A DNA stretch of 64,000 bases from Massilia sp. CFBP 13721 (GTDB lineage Bacteria > Pseudomonadota > Gammaproteobacteria > Burkholderiales > Burkholderiaceae_D), in NCBI RefSeq assembly GCF_014842025.1, contig NZ_JACYUY010000009.1, forward strand, positions 148,938-212,937, given 5' to 3'. The notes beneath the pieces are model-generated. The model had not been told where the DNA came from. It saw only the letters and a program-made list of their open reading frames with translations, and made no database searches. This document shows positions 28,759 through 38,261 of the stretch, piece by piece. A program made the position numbers and the translations under genes. Within the stretch, counting starts at the first letter, position 1. The number at the start of each line of letters is the position of its first letter.

Positions 28759-28824
28759 AATAATCACCCGCTTGATCGCCGCAGCCGTATTGACGCCCGC
28801 GCCGAACGCTCAAGCGCCTGATTA
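28759..28824. promoter_or_regulatory. Candidate RhaR operator pair upstream of the PL11 operon
   Basis: AATAATCACCCGCTTGATCG at 28759-28778 closely matches two copies between rhaD and rhaR (55379 and 55430). An inverted, looser copy (CGCTCAAGCGCCTGATTA) lies at 28807-28824. The core is ATCA-N6-TGAT. They sit 90-150 bp before the ATG of the rhamnogalacturonan lyase gene. The match is seen directly; binding by the DeoR-type RhaR is inferred. Confidence 0.55.
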
Positions 28825-28912
28825 AATGGCCGGGCCGGGGCGGCAAATGTTGACACCATCCAGCCCCTAAATGAATACTCGACCGGAATAACCTGCCACC
28901 CTCCCCGCCTCC

Positions 28913-30763
28913 ATGAAGATTGCAACCATCGCAGGACTCGGCCTGCTCACCCTGGCCTCCAGTGCCTGCGCCGCGCCCGCACCCGCCAGGCAACTCGAAA
29001 AACTGGACCGCGGCCTGGTCGCAATCCACACCGAGGCCGGCAACTTCGTCAGCTGGCGCGCCCTCGGCAGCGAACCCGCCACCCTCGCCTTCAACCTGTA
29101 CCGCGACGGCGTGCGCGTCAACAAGGCGCCGCTGGGCGTCACCAACTTCGTCGACGCCGGCGCCAACGCGGCGGCCAGCTACAGCCTGCGGCCCGTGCGC
29201 GACGGCGTCGAAACCCAGGAAGCGGGCAAGCCGGCGGCGGCCTGGAACCAGCCCTTCCTGCGCATCCCCTTGCGCAAACCGGCCGGCGGCACCACGCCGG
29301 ACGGCCAAGCCTACACCTATGTCGTCAACGACGGCTCGACCGCGGACCTCGACGGCGACGGCAGCTACGAGCTGCTGGTCAAATGGCAGCCGACCAACGC
29401 CCACGACAATTCGCACCGCGGCCATACCGGCCCCACCCTGGTCGACGCCTACCGCCTCGACGGCACGTTCATGTGGCGCATCGACCTCGGCCCCAACATC
29501 CGCGCCGGCGCCCACTACACGACCTATCTCGCCTACGATTTCGACGGCGACGGCCGCGCCGAAGTCATGATGAAGACGGCCGACGGCAGCGTCGACGGCG
29601 GCGGCAAAGTGATCGGCACGGCCGGCGCCGACCACCGCAACAAGGATGGCTACGTGCTCGCCGGTCCCGAATACCTCACCGTGTTCGACGGCCGCAGCGG
29701 CGCCGCCCTGGCCAGCACCGACTACACGCCGCCGCGCGGCGAGGTGCAGAGCTGGGGCGACGCCTACGGCAACCGGGTCGACCGCTTCCTCGGCGGCGTC
29801 GCCTACCTCGACGGCACGCGCCCGAGCGCGGTCTTCGCGCGCGGCTACTACACGCGCGCCGTGCTGGCGGCCTGGGACTGGCGCGACGGCAAACTCACGC
29901 GGCGCTGGGTCTTCGACAGCAAGGACGAAGGCAATGGCGCCGCCGCCGGCCAGGGCGCGCACTGGATGGCGGTGGCCGATGCCGACGGCGATGGCCGCGA
30001 CGACATCGTCTACGGCGCCGCCACCATTGCCAGCACCGGCCGCCTGCTGTACAGCACGGGCCTGTGCCATGGCGACGCCCTGCACGTCGGCCGCCACGAT
30101 CCGGGTAAAGCAGGGCTGCAGGTCTTCATGGTGCACGAGTCGCCGGCCTGCTACCGCGGCCACGGCGCCGAGATGCACGACGCCGCCAGCGGCCGCGTGC
30201 TGTGGCGCGTCGATGGCCAGGGTAGCGACGTCGGCCGCGGCGCCTGCATGGATATCGATCCCGCCTGGCCCGGCAACGAGTGCTGGGCCAGCGTCGGCGG
30301 CCTGATGAGCGCCACCGGCGTGCAGATTTCGCCGAAGCGTCCGCGCTCGCTGAACTTCGGCCTCTGGTGGGATGGCGACCTGCTGCGCGAATCGCTCGAC
30401 GGTACCCGCATCGACAAGTGGAGTCCGCAGGCGCAGCGCCTCGAACCGGTGCTCGACGGCGCGCGCTTCGGCGCGGCCTCGAACAACGGCACCAAGTCGA
30501 ACCCGGTGCTGTCGGCCGACCTGTTCGGCGACTGGCGCGAGGAAGTCGTCTGGCGCAGCAGCGCCGACGACGCCCTGCTGGTATTTTCCACCACCACGCC
30601 CACGACGCACCGCATCCCGACCCTGATGCACGACCCGCAGTACCGCGTGCAGGTGGCCGCCCAGAACGCCGGCTACAACCAGCCGCCCCACCCCAGCTTC
30701 TTCCTCGGCGAAGGCATGGCCCCAGGCAGCCCCGCATCCGTTCAATCTTCAACCGCACAATGA
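28913..30763 (+). CDS. Rhamnogalacturonan lyase, PL11
   Basis: The product is 616 residues with a signal peptide (MKIATIAGLGLLTLASSACAA). The mature protein starts RQLEKLDRGLVAIHTEAGNFVSWRALG, the typical PL11 opening, followed by repeated DGDG calcium-binding turns (STADLDGDGSYELLVKW, YDFDGDGRAEVMMKTADG). It cleaves the rhamnose-galacturonate backbone of rhamnogalacturonan I by beta-elimination. It may be exported to the periplasm or outside. It heads a plus-strand run of six genes, with the next start overlapping its stop by 4 bases. No strong ribosome site precedes the ATG. Confidence 0.9.
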   Translation: MKIATIAGLGLLTLASSACAAPAPARQLEKLDRGLVAIHTEAGNFVSWRALGSEPATLAFNLYRDGVRVNKAPLGVTNFVDAGANAAASYSLRPVRDGVETQEAGKPAAAWNQPFLRIPLRKPAGGTTPDGQAYTYVVNDGSTADLDGDGSYELLVKWQPTNAHDNSHRGHTGPTLVDAYRLDGTFMWRIDLGPNIRAGAHYTTYLAYDFDGDGRAEVMMKTADGSVDGGGKVIGTAGADHRNKDGYVLAGPEYLTVFDGRSGAALASTDYTPPRGEVQSWGDAYGNRVDRFLGGVAYLDGTRPSAVFARGYYTRAVLAAWDWRDGKLTRRWVFDSKDEGNGAAAGQGAHWMAVADADGDGRDDIVYGAATIASTGRLLYSTGLCHGDALHVGRHDPGKAGLQVFMVHESPACYRGHGAEMHDAASGRVLWRVDGQGSDVGRGACMDIDPAWPGNECWASVGGLMSATGVQISPKRPRSLNFGLWWDGDLLRESLDGTRIDKWSPQAQRLEPVLDGARFGAASNNGTKSNPVLSADLFGDWREEVVWRSSADDALLVFSTTTPTTHRIPTLMHDPQYRVQVAAQNAGYNQPPHPSFFLGEGMAPGSPASVQSSTAQ

Positions 30764-31995
30764 ACATGAATCCACGCTTCTCGTTGCCCATCCTCGCCGC
30801 CGCCCTGCTGGCAGCCAACGCCACCGTGCCTGCGCATGCGGCCGAACGCCTGGCCGTCAGCGCCAGCCACACCCTCGACATCGCCCGTCCCGGCGAAATC
30901 ATCGCTATCCCCTGGAGCCAGGTGGCGGCGGGCCTGCCGCGCGCGCTGGCGCAGCAGATCGTCGTCAAGGACGGCGCCGGCCGCACGATTCCCTACCAGG
31001 TCACCAACCTGTCGCCGATGGCCAAGGACCCGACCATGGCCGGCGCGGCCTATGGCGAACTGCTGTTCCAGCACGACTTCGCGCCGGGCGAAAAGATCGC
31101 CACGTTCACGATCGAAAAGGCCGGCGCCACCGTGCCGCCGTTCCCGCCCAAGACCTATGCGCGCTTCGTGCAGGAACGCCTCGACGACTTCGCCTGGGAA
31201 AACGACAAATTCGCGCACCGCACCTACGGCCCCGCCCTGGCCGCCCCGGCGCCGCCGGGCAGCGACAAGGAAGTGCTGTCCACCAGCGGCCTCGATATCT
31301 GGTTCAAGCGGGTGCCCTACCCGATCGTCGACCGCTGGTACAACATCGGCCACGACCACTACCACGTCGACGAAGGCGAAGGCATCGACATGTACAACGT
31401 CGGCCCGACCCGCGGCGCCGGCGGCACCGGCATCTGGGACGGCAAGCGCCTGTTCGTCGGCACCAATTTCAAGAGCTGGAAGATCCTCGCCAACGGCCCG
31501 GTGCGCACCGTCTTCGAACTGCACTACGACGCCTGGGACGCCGCCGGCACCAAGGTGGCCGAAGTAAAACGCTTCACCGTCGACGCCGGCCGCTACTTCG
31601 ACCGCATCGACAGCACCTTCACCTTTACCGGTCCGGCGCAGCTGACGGCGGCCGTGGGCCTGAACAAGAAGCCGAGCGACAAGGGCCAGGAAGTGAAAGT
31701 CGATTTCAGCGACAAGCGCGCCGACGGCAGTCTGGTGCAGTGGGTAACGCAGCGCAGCTTCGGCGACTTCGGCGTGGCCGTGATCGTGCCGACTGCCAGC
31801 GGCATCACCAGCGACGAGCGCAATGGCCTGGTGACGGCGCCGGTCGTCTCCGGCCAGCCGCTGCGCTACCACGTCGGTGCCGCCTGGACCCGCGGCAGCC
31901 CGTTCGCCACCCGCGCCGACTGGGAGCGCCACGTGGCCGAGGAAGCGGCGCGCCTGCGCGCGCCGCTGAGCGTCAGCGTCAAGGCCGGCAGCTGA
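30760..31995 (+). CDS. DUF4861-domain protein
   Basis: The product is 411 residues with a signal peptide (MNMNPRFSLPILAAALLAANATVPAHA). The body matches the DUF4861 pattern by eye (YARFVQERLDDFAWENDKFAHRTYG, GSDKEVLSTSGLDIWFKRVPYPIVDRWY, DEGEGIDMYNVGPTRGAGG). This family is frequent in polysaccharide-use clusters of Bacteroidetes and proteobacteria, but its role is not established; a carbohydrate-active enzyme is likely. ATGA overlaps the upstream PL11 stop, so it is co-translated. The gene before and after it act on rhamnogalacturonan. Confidence 0.8.
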   Translation: MNMNPRFSLPILAAALLAANATVPAHAAERLAVSASHTLDIARPGEIIAIPWSQVAAGLPRALAQQIVVKDGAGRTIPYQVTNLSPMAKDPTMAGAAYGELLFQHDFAPGEKIATFTIEKAGATVPPFPPKTYARFVQERLDDFAWENDKFAHRTYGPALAAPAPPGSDKEVLSTSGLDIWFKRVPYPIVDRWYNIGHDHYHVDEGEGIDMYNVGPTRGAGGTGIWDGKRLFVGTNFKSWKILANGPVRTVFELHYDAWDAAGTKVAEVKRFTVDAGRYFDRIDSTFTFTGPAQLTAAVGLNKKPSDKGQEVKVDFSDKRADGSLVQWVTQRSFGDFGVAVIVPTASGITSDERNGLVTAPVVSGQPLRYHVGAAWTRGSPFATRADWERHVAEEAARLRAPLSVSVKAGS

Positions 31996-31996
31996 G

Positions 31997-34702
31997 ATGG
32001 CGCCACTGTCCCGCCGCAGTTTCTTCAAGACCGGCGCGCTGGCCGCGGCGCTGCCGCTGGGCGGCCTCGCCGCCACCGCGCCCGCATCCGCCGCGCCGGC
32101 TGACCCGGGCGCGGTCGCCCTCGGCTGGCTGGACGGCGCGCCCGCGCTTGGCACCGGCAGCACCTTCGGCGTGCCCTGGCCGCGCGGCGCGCTGCGGCGC
32201 GACCAGGCTTTCGTGTTGTCAGCCGCCGGCGGCGCCGAAATTCCCTGCCAGAGCTGGCCGACCGCATTCTGGCCCGACGGCTCGCTGAAATGGACCGCCC
32301 ATGCGCTACCGTCGCGCGACGGCTTGCCCGCACAGTTGTCGCTGAAACCGGGCACGCCGGCGCGCGCCAAGGCGGGCCAGACCGTCACGCTCGACGAGCG
32401 GCCTGACGCCATCGTCGTCGATACCGGCGTCATCGCCTGCACGGTGCCGCGCAAGGGCGCCGACATCATTGGCGCCATCCGCCGTGGTGGACAGGTCATC
32501 GCCCGCAACGGCCACCTGGTGGCCCTGTGCGACGACCAGCCGGACGGCACGAACGGCAGCACGCGCCAGAGCGCTTTCCAGAGCGAAGTCGCGCGCGTGA
32601 CGGTCGAGCAGCGCGGCCCGGTGCGCAGCGTGCTCAAGGTCGAAGGCCGCCATCGCGCCGCCGATGGCGGGAGAAGCTGGCTGCCCTTCACGCTGCGCCT
32701 GTATTTCTACGCCGGCGCCGAATCGGTGCGCATCATGCACACCTTCGTCTTCGACGGTGACGAAGCGAAGGATTTCGTGCGCGGCATCGGCCTGCGCCTG
32801 GCGGTACCGCTGGCCGACGAGCCGCACAACCGCCACGTGCGCTTCGGCGGCGAGGATGGCGGCCTCTGGGCCGAAGGCGTACGCAACCTCACCGGCCTGC
32901 GCCGCGATCCGGGCGAGGCGGTGCGCAAGGCGCAGCTGGCCGGGCTGGCCACGCCGGAAATCGCCGAGCGCGTACGCAAGAACCTGCACCTGGTGCCGGC
33001 CTGGGGCGACTATTCGCTGTCGCAGCTGTCGGCCGACAGCTTCCGCATCCGCAAGCGCACCAAGGCCGGCCATGGCTGGGTCGACGCGGCCTGGGGCCGG
33101 CGCGCACCGGGCCTGGGCTACATCGGCGGCACCCGCGGCGGCGTCGCCTTTGGCCTGCGCGACTTCTGGCAGCGCCACCCGACCGGGCTCGACGTGCGCA
33201 ACGCCCATACGGATGCGGCCCAGGTCACGCTCTGGATGTATTCGCCCGACGCGCCGGCGATGGACCTGCGCTTCTACCACGACGGCATGGGCATGGATAC
33301 CCACGCCGAAGAGCTGCAGGGCCTCGACATCACCTACGAGGATTACGAAAAAGGCTTCGGCACCCCGGTGGGCGTGGCGCGCAGCAGCGAAATCACCCTG
33401 TGGGCGCTGGGCGCCACCCCGCCGCGCGAACGCCTGGCGCAGATGGCGGCGGCGGTGCAGACCCCGCCGCAGGCGGTGGCCACGCCGGCGCACATCCTGG
33501 CCACGCGCGTGTTCGGCAACCTGTGGTCGCTGCCCGACCGTTCGACGCCGGCGCGCGCGCAGATCGAGGACCGCCTCGACGCCCAGTTCGATTTCTACCG
33601 CAAGGAAGTCGACCAGCGCCGCTGGTACGGTTTCTGGGACTACGGCGACGTGCGCCATACCTACGACGCCGACCGCCACGAATGGCGCTACGACGTCGGC
33701 GGCTACGCCTGGGCCAACTCCGAGCTCTCGCCCGACCTGTGGCTGTGGTACTCGTTCCTGCGCACGGGGCGCGCCGACATCTTCCGCATGGGCGAGGCGA
33801 TGGTGCGCCACACCAGCGAGGTCGACACCTATCACCTGGGCCGCTTCGCCGGCCTCGGCACGCGCCACAACGTCCAGCACTGGGGCTGCAGCGCCAAGCA
33901 GGTGCGCATCAGCACCTCGGTCTACCGGCGCATGTACTACTACCTCACCGCCGACGAGCGCACCAGGGACGTCATGCGCGAGACGCTCGACGCCGACCGC
34001 CGCCTCGGCGCAGTCGACCCGGTGCGCAAGCTGGCGAACCAGCCGCCCAAGGGCCCCTACCCGGTGCTGGCCAGCTTTGGCACCGACTGGGCGTCGCTGG
34101 TGGCCAACTGGCTCACCGAATGGGAACGCACCGGCAGCGCGCAGTGGCGCGACCGCATCCTGGGCGGCATGCGCGACATCGCCGCCATGCCGCACGGTTT
34201 CTTCAACGCCGAGCGCATGGGTTACGAGCCCGATACCGGGCGCCTGCACAACATGATCGGCACCGGCGCGGCCGCTTCGCACCTGAACGCCGTGTTTGGC
34301 GCGGTCGAGATCTTCGACGAACTGATTGCACTGACGGGCGACCGCGATTTCGAGCGCGCCTGGCTCGAGTACTGCGAGCTGTATAACGCGCCTGTCGACG
34401 AACAGCGGCGCCGGCTTGGCAAGCCGCATGGCGGCGCCGACGCCCTCTACCTGGGCAATTCGCGCCTGACGGCCTACGCCGCCTGGAAGCGCAAGGATCC
34501 GGCGCTGGCGCAGCGCGCCTGGAAGGAGTTCACCGGCGGCGCCCGGCCGTATCCGCCATTGACGCCAAAACGCGTTGGCGGCACGGCGGTGCTCAATCCG
34601 GTGAACGAAGTACCCTGGGTCACCACCAACGACTCGGCGCAGTGGGGGCTGGCGGCGATCCAGAACCTGGCGCTGGTCGGCGACGCGCTGCCGCGGTCAT
34701 GA
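31997..34702 (+). CDS. Exo-rhamnogalacturonan lyase family protein (PL26-like)
   Basis: The product is 901 residues. The N-terminus carries a Tat-type signal (SRRSFFKTGALAAALPLGGLAATAPASA). The N-terminal part is a beta-rich domain (STFGVPWPRGALRRDQAFVLS... FWPDGSLKWTAHALP), and the C-terminal 400 residues form a helical barrel (YGFWDYGDVRHTYDADRHEW, RHNVQHWGCSAKQVR). This layout fits the PcRGLX/YetA-like group. Its fungal members release unsaturated galacturonosyl-rhamnose from the end of rhamnogalacturonan. The gene starts one base after the DUF4861 stop, and the next gene starts within its own stop. Confidence 0.8.
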   Translation: MAPLSRRSFFKTGALAAALPLGGLAATAPASAAPADPGAVALGWLDGAPALGTGSTFGVPWPRGALRRDQAFVLSAAGGAEIPCQSWPTAFWPDGSLKWTAHALPSRDGLPAQLSLKPGTPARAKAGQTVTLDERPDAIVVDTGVIACTVPRKGADIIGAIRRGGQVIARNGHLVALCDDQPDGTNGSTRQSAFQSEVARVTVEQRGPVRSVLKVEGRHRAADGGRSWLPFTLRLYFYAGAESVRIMHTFVFDGDEAKDFVRGIGLRLAVPLADEPHNRHVRFGGEDGGLWAEGVRNLTGLRRDPGEAVRKAQLAGLATPEIAERVRKNLHLVPAWGDYSLSQLSADSFRIRKRTKAGHGWVDAAWGRRAPGLGYIGGTRGGVAFGLRDFWQRHPTGLDVRNAHTDAAQVTLWMYSPDAPAMDLRFYHDGMGMDTHAEELQGLDITYEDYEKGFGTPVGVARSSEITLWALGATPPRERLAQMAAAVQTPPQAVATPAHILATRVFGNLWSLPDRSTPARAQIEDRLDAQFDFYRKEVDQRRWYGFWDYGDVRHTYDADRHEWRYDVGGYAWANSELSPDLWLWYSFLRTGRADIFRMGEAMVRHTSEVDTYHLGRFAGLGTRHNVQHWGCSAKQVRISTSVYRRMYYYLTADERTRDVMRETLDADRRLGAVDPVRKLANQPPKGPYPVLASFGTDWASLVANWLTEWERTGSAQWRDRILGGMRDIAAMPHGFFNAERMGYEPDTGRLHNMIGTGAAASHLNAVFGAVEIFDELIALTGDRDFERAWLEYCELYNAPVDEQRRRLGKPHGGADALYLGNSRLTAYAAWKRKDPALAQRAWKEFTGGARPYPPLTPKRVGGTAVLNPVNEVPWVTTNDSAQWGLAAIQNLALVGDALPRS

Positions 34703-35955
34703 GCATGAAGGAATCCGGCATGACTTCATCCATTCTGCGCGCCGCCTGCGCGCTGCTCGTCCTGGGCGCAGGTCCGCTGCAGGCCGCCACCTGGTATGTG
34801 GCGCCGAACGGCAGCGATACGGCCAGCGGCACGATCGACGCCCCCTGGCGCAGCGCCGCGCGCGCGCAGGCCGCCGCCCAGCCGGGCGACACCGTCTACT
34901 TCCGCGGCGGGCTGTATGCCTTCACGCAGGCGACGGCAAGCTGCGCCAATCGCCGCGCGACCGTCTCCGGCATCGTCTTCGACAAGAGCGGCAGCGCCGG
35001 ACAACCGATCCGCTACTGGGCCTACCCCGGCGAGCGACCCGTGTTCGACTTCTCGCGCATGCTCGACGATTGCCGCGTCAAGGGCGTCGAGGTGGCGGCC
35101 GACTGGCTGCACCTGAAAGGCCTGGAAGTGACGGGCGCGCCGCAGCAGCCGCAGAACCGCCTGAACCACGAATCCTGGGGCGTCTGGGTCAAGGGCAGCC
35201 ACAACGTGTTCGAGCTGCTCGACCTGCACCATAACATGGGGCCGGGCCTGTTCATCAAGGATGGCGCCCACAACCTGGTCCTGAACAGCGACGCGCACCA
35301 CAACTACGACCCCTACACCTCGAACGGCGCCGGCCAGAGCGCGGACGGCTTCGGCGCCCACGTCGGCCCCAACCAGCCCGGCAACGTGTTCCGCGGCTGC
35401 CGCGCCTGGGCCAATACCGACGACGGCTTCGACCTGATCAACGCCTTTTCCCCGGTCACGATCGAATCGTCCTGGGCCTGGGGCCACGGCTACCTGCCCG
35501 GCACCCACACGCCGCTGGCCGCGGGCAACGGCAACGGCATCAAGGCCGGCGGCTATGGCGGCAAGTACGTGGCCAACGCCGTGAAGCACACGGTGCGCAA
35601 CTCGGTCGCCTTCGACAACAAGGTGGCCGGCTTCTACGCCAACCACCACCCGCTCGCGCTCGATTTTACCGGCAATATCGCCTTCGGCAACGGCGTCGAA
35701 TTCAACATGCGCGGCATCGCGGCGGACGGCTCGCTCGTCTATCTCGGCACGCTGCGCAACAACCTGGCGCTGGGCAGCGCACCGAAATTGCTGGTGGCGG
35801 GCGCGGACAGCGCCGGCAACAGCTGGGACCCTGGGCGCAGCACACCCGCCGCGGATGTCGCCGCCCTGATGGCGGCGGGTTGGGATGCCCCGCGCCAGGC
35901 CGACGGCAGCCTGCCGGCGGCGCCGCTGGCGCGCCTGCCCGCCGTCGCGCAGTGA
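34699..35955 (+). CDS. Pectate lyase, PL9-like right-handed beta-helix
   Basis: The product is 418 residues from the ATG at 34699, whose TGA overlap links it to the gene above. The ATG at 34720, with AAGGA upstream, is an alternative and would give a cleaner signal peptide (MTSSILRAACALLVLGAGPLQAA). The mature part begins TWYVAPNGSDTASGTIDAPWRSAARAQAAA and continues as a beta-helix with repeated asparagine turns (HNLVLNSDAHHNYDPYTSNGAGQSADGFGAHVG). This is typical of family 9 pectate lyases, which cleave polygalacturonate. The catalytic lysine is not assigned here. Confidence 0.8.
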   Translation: MSMKESGMTSSILRAACALLVLGAGPLQAATWYVAPNGSDTASGTIDAPWRSAARAQAAAQPGDTVYFRGGLYAFTQATASCANRRATVSGIVFDKSGSAGQPIRYWAYPGERPVFDFSRMLDDCRVKGVEVAADWLHLKGLEVTGAPQQPQNRLNHESWGVWVKGSHNVFELLDLHHNMGPGLFIKDGAHNLVLNSDAHHNYDPYTSNGAGQSADGFGAHVGPNQPGNVFRGCRAWANTDDGFDLINAFSPVTIESSWAWGHGYLPGTHTPLAAGNGNGIKAGGYGGKYVANAVKHTVRNSVAFDNKVAGFYANHHPLALDFTGNIAFGNGVEFNMRGIAADGSLVYLGTLRNNLALGSAPKLLVAGADSAGNSWDPGRSTPAADVAALMAAGWDAPRQADGSLPAAPLARLPAVAQ

Positions 35956-36001
35956 GCATCTTCACTTACATCATCTGATACAGTTTTTCGAGGATTCTGC
36001 C

Positions 36002-37294
36002 ATGGATGTATCATATCGCCGCCTGCTCGGCGCCGCCCTGGTCGCGACAGCGGCGCTGCCGCTGCACGCGGCCACCAACGCCGCCGCTGGACGCTATCAG
36101 CTTGCCTTCGGTCCGGGCAAGGCGCCAGCCGGCTTCACCCGGGTTGCGCCGGACGCGATCTATAGCGCCGAACGCGGCTACGGCTTCGAGCCGGGCGCCG
36201 CCGAAGCGTCGTATTTTTCGCTCGATCTCCCCGAGGGCAACTACAAGGTGACCGTTACGCTGGGCGACGACAAGGCGCCCGCCACGACCACGATCAAATC
36301 CGAGCTGCGCCGCCTGATGCTCGAGAACGTGACGACCCAGCCCGGCGAAAGCACGACCCGCAGCTTCATCGTCAACGTCAAGACGCCGCGCATCGCGCCG
36401 GTCCCGGGCATCGCCGCCGGCGAAGTCAAGCTGAAGGTGCCGCGCGAAACCGTGCAGGAAGCCTGGAACTGGGATGGGCGCCTGACCCTCGAATTCAACG
36501 GCGCCCGCCCGGCCGTGCGTGCGCTGCAGGTCGAGCCGGCCGAGGTGCCGACGCTGTTCCTGCTGGGCGACTCGACCGTCTGCGACCAGCCGGGCGAGCC
36601 CTATAACAGCTGGGGGCAAATGCTGCCGCGCTTCTTCAAGTCGGGCGTGGCCGTGTCCAACCACGGCGAATCCGGCGAAACCTACCGCGATTCGCTCGGC
36701 CGGCGCCGCATCGACAAGATCGCCAGCAGCATGAAGCCGGGCGACACCATCCTGATGCAGTTCGGGCACAACGACCAGAAGCAGATCAAGGATGGCAAGG
36801 GCGGCCCGTTCACGACCTACAAGGCCGAAATCAAGGCCCACGTCGACATGGTGCGTGCACGCGGCGGCCTGCCGGTGCTGGTGTCGTCGATGGAACGGCG
36901 CGCCTTTGACGCGCAGGGCAAGGTGGTCCCGTCGCTGGTCGACTATGCCGAAGCGACGCGCCAGTCGGCGCAGGAACTGAACCTGCCCTTCATCGACCTG
37001 AACGCGATGAGCAAGACCCTGTATGCCGCGCTCGGCCCGGAAGGCTCGAAAGCGGCCTTCGCCGAACCGACGCCCGGCCGCCTCGACAACACTCACCACA
37101 ACAGCTACGGCAGCTACCAGCTGGCCAAGGCGGTCGTCGTCGGCCTGCGCCAGGCGGGCGTGCCCGTGGCCGCGCAAGTGGTCGACGGCTTCCGTTTCGA
37201 TCCGGCCCAGCCCGACCCGGCGAGCGCCTTCGCCGTGCCGCCGAGCCCGCGCCGCACCGAAGAACGCCCTCTCGGCGACGAGGGACGCAAATGA
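36002..37294 (+). CDS. Rhamnogalacturonan acetylesterase, CE12
   Basis: The product is 430 residues with a signal peptide (MDVSYRRLLGAALVATAALPLHA). An N-terminal beta-sandwich (about 25-180) precedes the SGNH esterase. The catalytic Ser lies in FLLGDSTVCDQ (about residue 190), GQMLPRFF and NHGESGETY carry block II, FGHNDQKQ carries the Asn, and LDNTHHNSYG holds the Asp-His pair. It removes acetyl groups from galacturonate residues so that lyases can act. ATGA overlaps with the following GH43 gene. The longer in-frame start upstream would remove the signal peptide and is rejected. Confidence 0.85.
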   Translation: MDVSYRRLLGAALVATAALPLHAATNAAAGRYQLAFGPGKAPAGFTRVAPDAIYSAERGYGFEPGAAEASYFSLDLPEGNYKVTVTLGDDKAPATTTIKSELRRLMLENVTTQPGESTTRSFIVNVKTPRIAPVPGIAAGEVKLKVPRETVQEAWNWDGRLTLEFNGARPAVRALQVEPAEVPTLFLLGDSTVCDQPGEPYNSWGQMLPRFFKSGVAVSNHGESGETYRDSLGRRRIDKIASSMKPGDTILMQFGHNDQKQIKDGKGGPFTTYKAEIKAHVDMVRARGGLPVLVSSMERRAFDAQGKVVPSLVDYAEATRQSAQELNLPFIDLNAMSKTLYAALGPEGSKAAFAEPTPGRLDNTHHNSYGSYQLAKAVVVGLRQAGVPVAAQVVDGFRFDPAQPDPASAFAVPPSPRRTEERPLGDEGRK

Positions 37295-38250
37295 AGCGCA
37301 CCGCACTGACACTGGCGGCATTGCTGCTGGCCGGCTGCGCCGCGCCATCGGTCCAGCAGGACGCCGCACGCGACGCCTACCTGTTCGCCTACTTCATCAA
37401 GAACGGCGAGGACGGCCTGCACCTGGCGGCCAGTACCGACGGCTACCGCTGGGAGAAACTCGGCGGCGGCGCCAGCTACCTGAAACCCACCGTCGGCAAG
37501 GCCAAGCTGATGCGCGACCCCTGCATCGTGCGCGGGCCGGACGGCGTGTATCACATGGTCTGGACCAGCGGCTGGAACGAAAACGGCATCGGCTACGCCT
37601 CGTCGACCGACCTGGTCAACTGGTCGGCGCAGCGCGAACTGCCGGTGATGGCGCACGAACCCGGTGTGCTCAACGCCTGGGCGCCGGAGATCGCCTGGGA
37701 TGCCGACGCCGGCCACTACCTGATCTACTGGTCCTCGACCATTCCGGGACGCTTCAAGGAAGGCGAAGGCGTCGGCGACGACAAGTACAACCACCGCATC
37801 TACGCCACCACCACGAAGGACTTCGCCAGCTTCACGCCGACCACCCTGTTCTACGACCCGGGTTTCTCGGTGATCGACGCCACGCTCCTGCACGCGCAAG
37901 GCAAGGACTGGCTGCTGGTCAAGGATGAAACGCGCCACCCGCCAAAGAAACACCTGCAACTGGCGGCACGCAGCGCCGATGGCGGCTACGGCGCGCCCGC
38001 AGCCCCCTTCACCCCGCCCGGCCTCTGGACCGAAGGCCCGACCGCGCTGCAGATCGGCGCCGACACGATCGTGTACTACGACGCCTACACCTCGAAACAC
38101 TACGGCGCCATGCGCTCGCGCGACCTGGTGCAGTGGGAAGACGTGACGGCGCAGATGCAGTTCCCGGACGAGGGAACGCCGCAGCGGATGCGGCACGGGA
38201 CGGCGTTCAGGGTGCCTGCGGGGTTGCTGGAGCGGTTACGCCGCAATTGA
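37291..38250 (+). CDS. GH43-family glycosidase lipoprotein
   Basis: The product is 319 residues with a lipoprotein signal (MKRTALTLAALLLAGCAAP, Cys 18). The five-bladed fold of GH43 is suggested by YLFAYFIKNGEDGLHLAASTDGYRW, MRDPCIVRGPDGVYHMVWT (the Asp base), NAWAPEIAWDADAGHYLIYWS and LWTEGPTAL (Glu acid). Members act on arabinan or galactan side chains; here the target is probably side chains of rhamnogalacturonan I. The subfamily is not clear. It is the last gene of the six-gene plus-strand run, followed by REP-like repeats. Confidence 0.8.
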   Translation: MKRTALTLAALLLAGCAAPSVQQDAARDAYLFAYFIKNGEDGLHLAASTDGYRWEKLGGGASYLKPTVGKAKLMRDPCIVRGPDGVYHMVWTSGWNENGIGYASSTDLVNWSAQRELPVMAHEPGVLNAWAPEIAWDADAGHYLIYWSSTIPGRFKEGEGVGDDKYNHRIYATTTKDFASFTPTTLFYDPGFSVIDATLLHAQGKDWLLVKDETRHPPKKHLQLAARSADGGYGAPAAPFTPPGLWTEGPTALQIGADTIVYYDAYTSKHYGAMRSRDLVQWEDVTAQMQFPDEGTPQRMRHGTAFRVPAGLLERLRRN

Positions 38251-38261
38251 TGAATGGTGAA

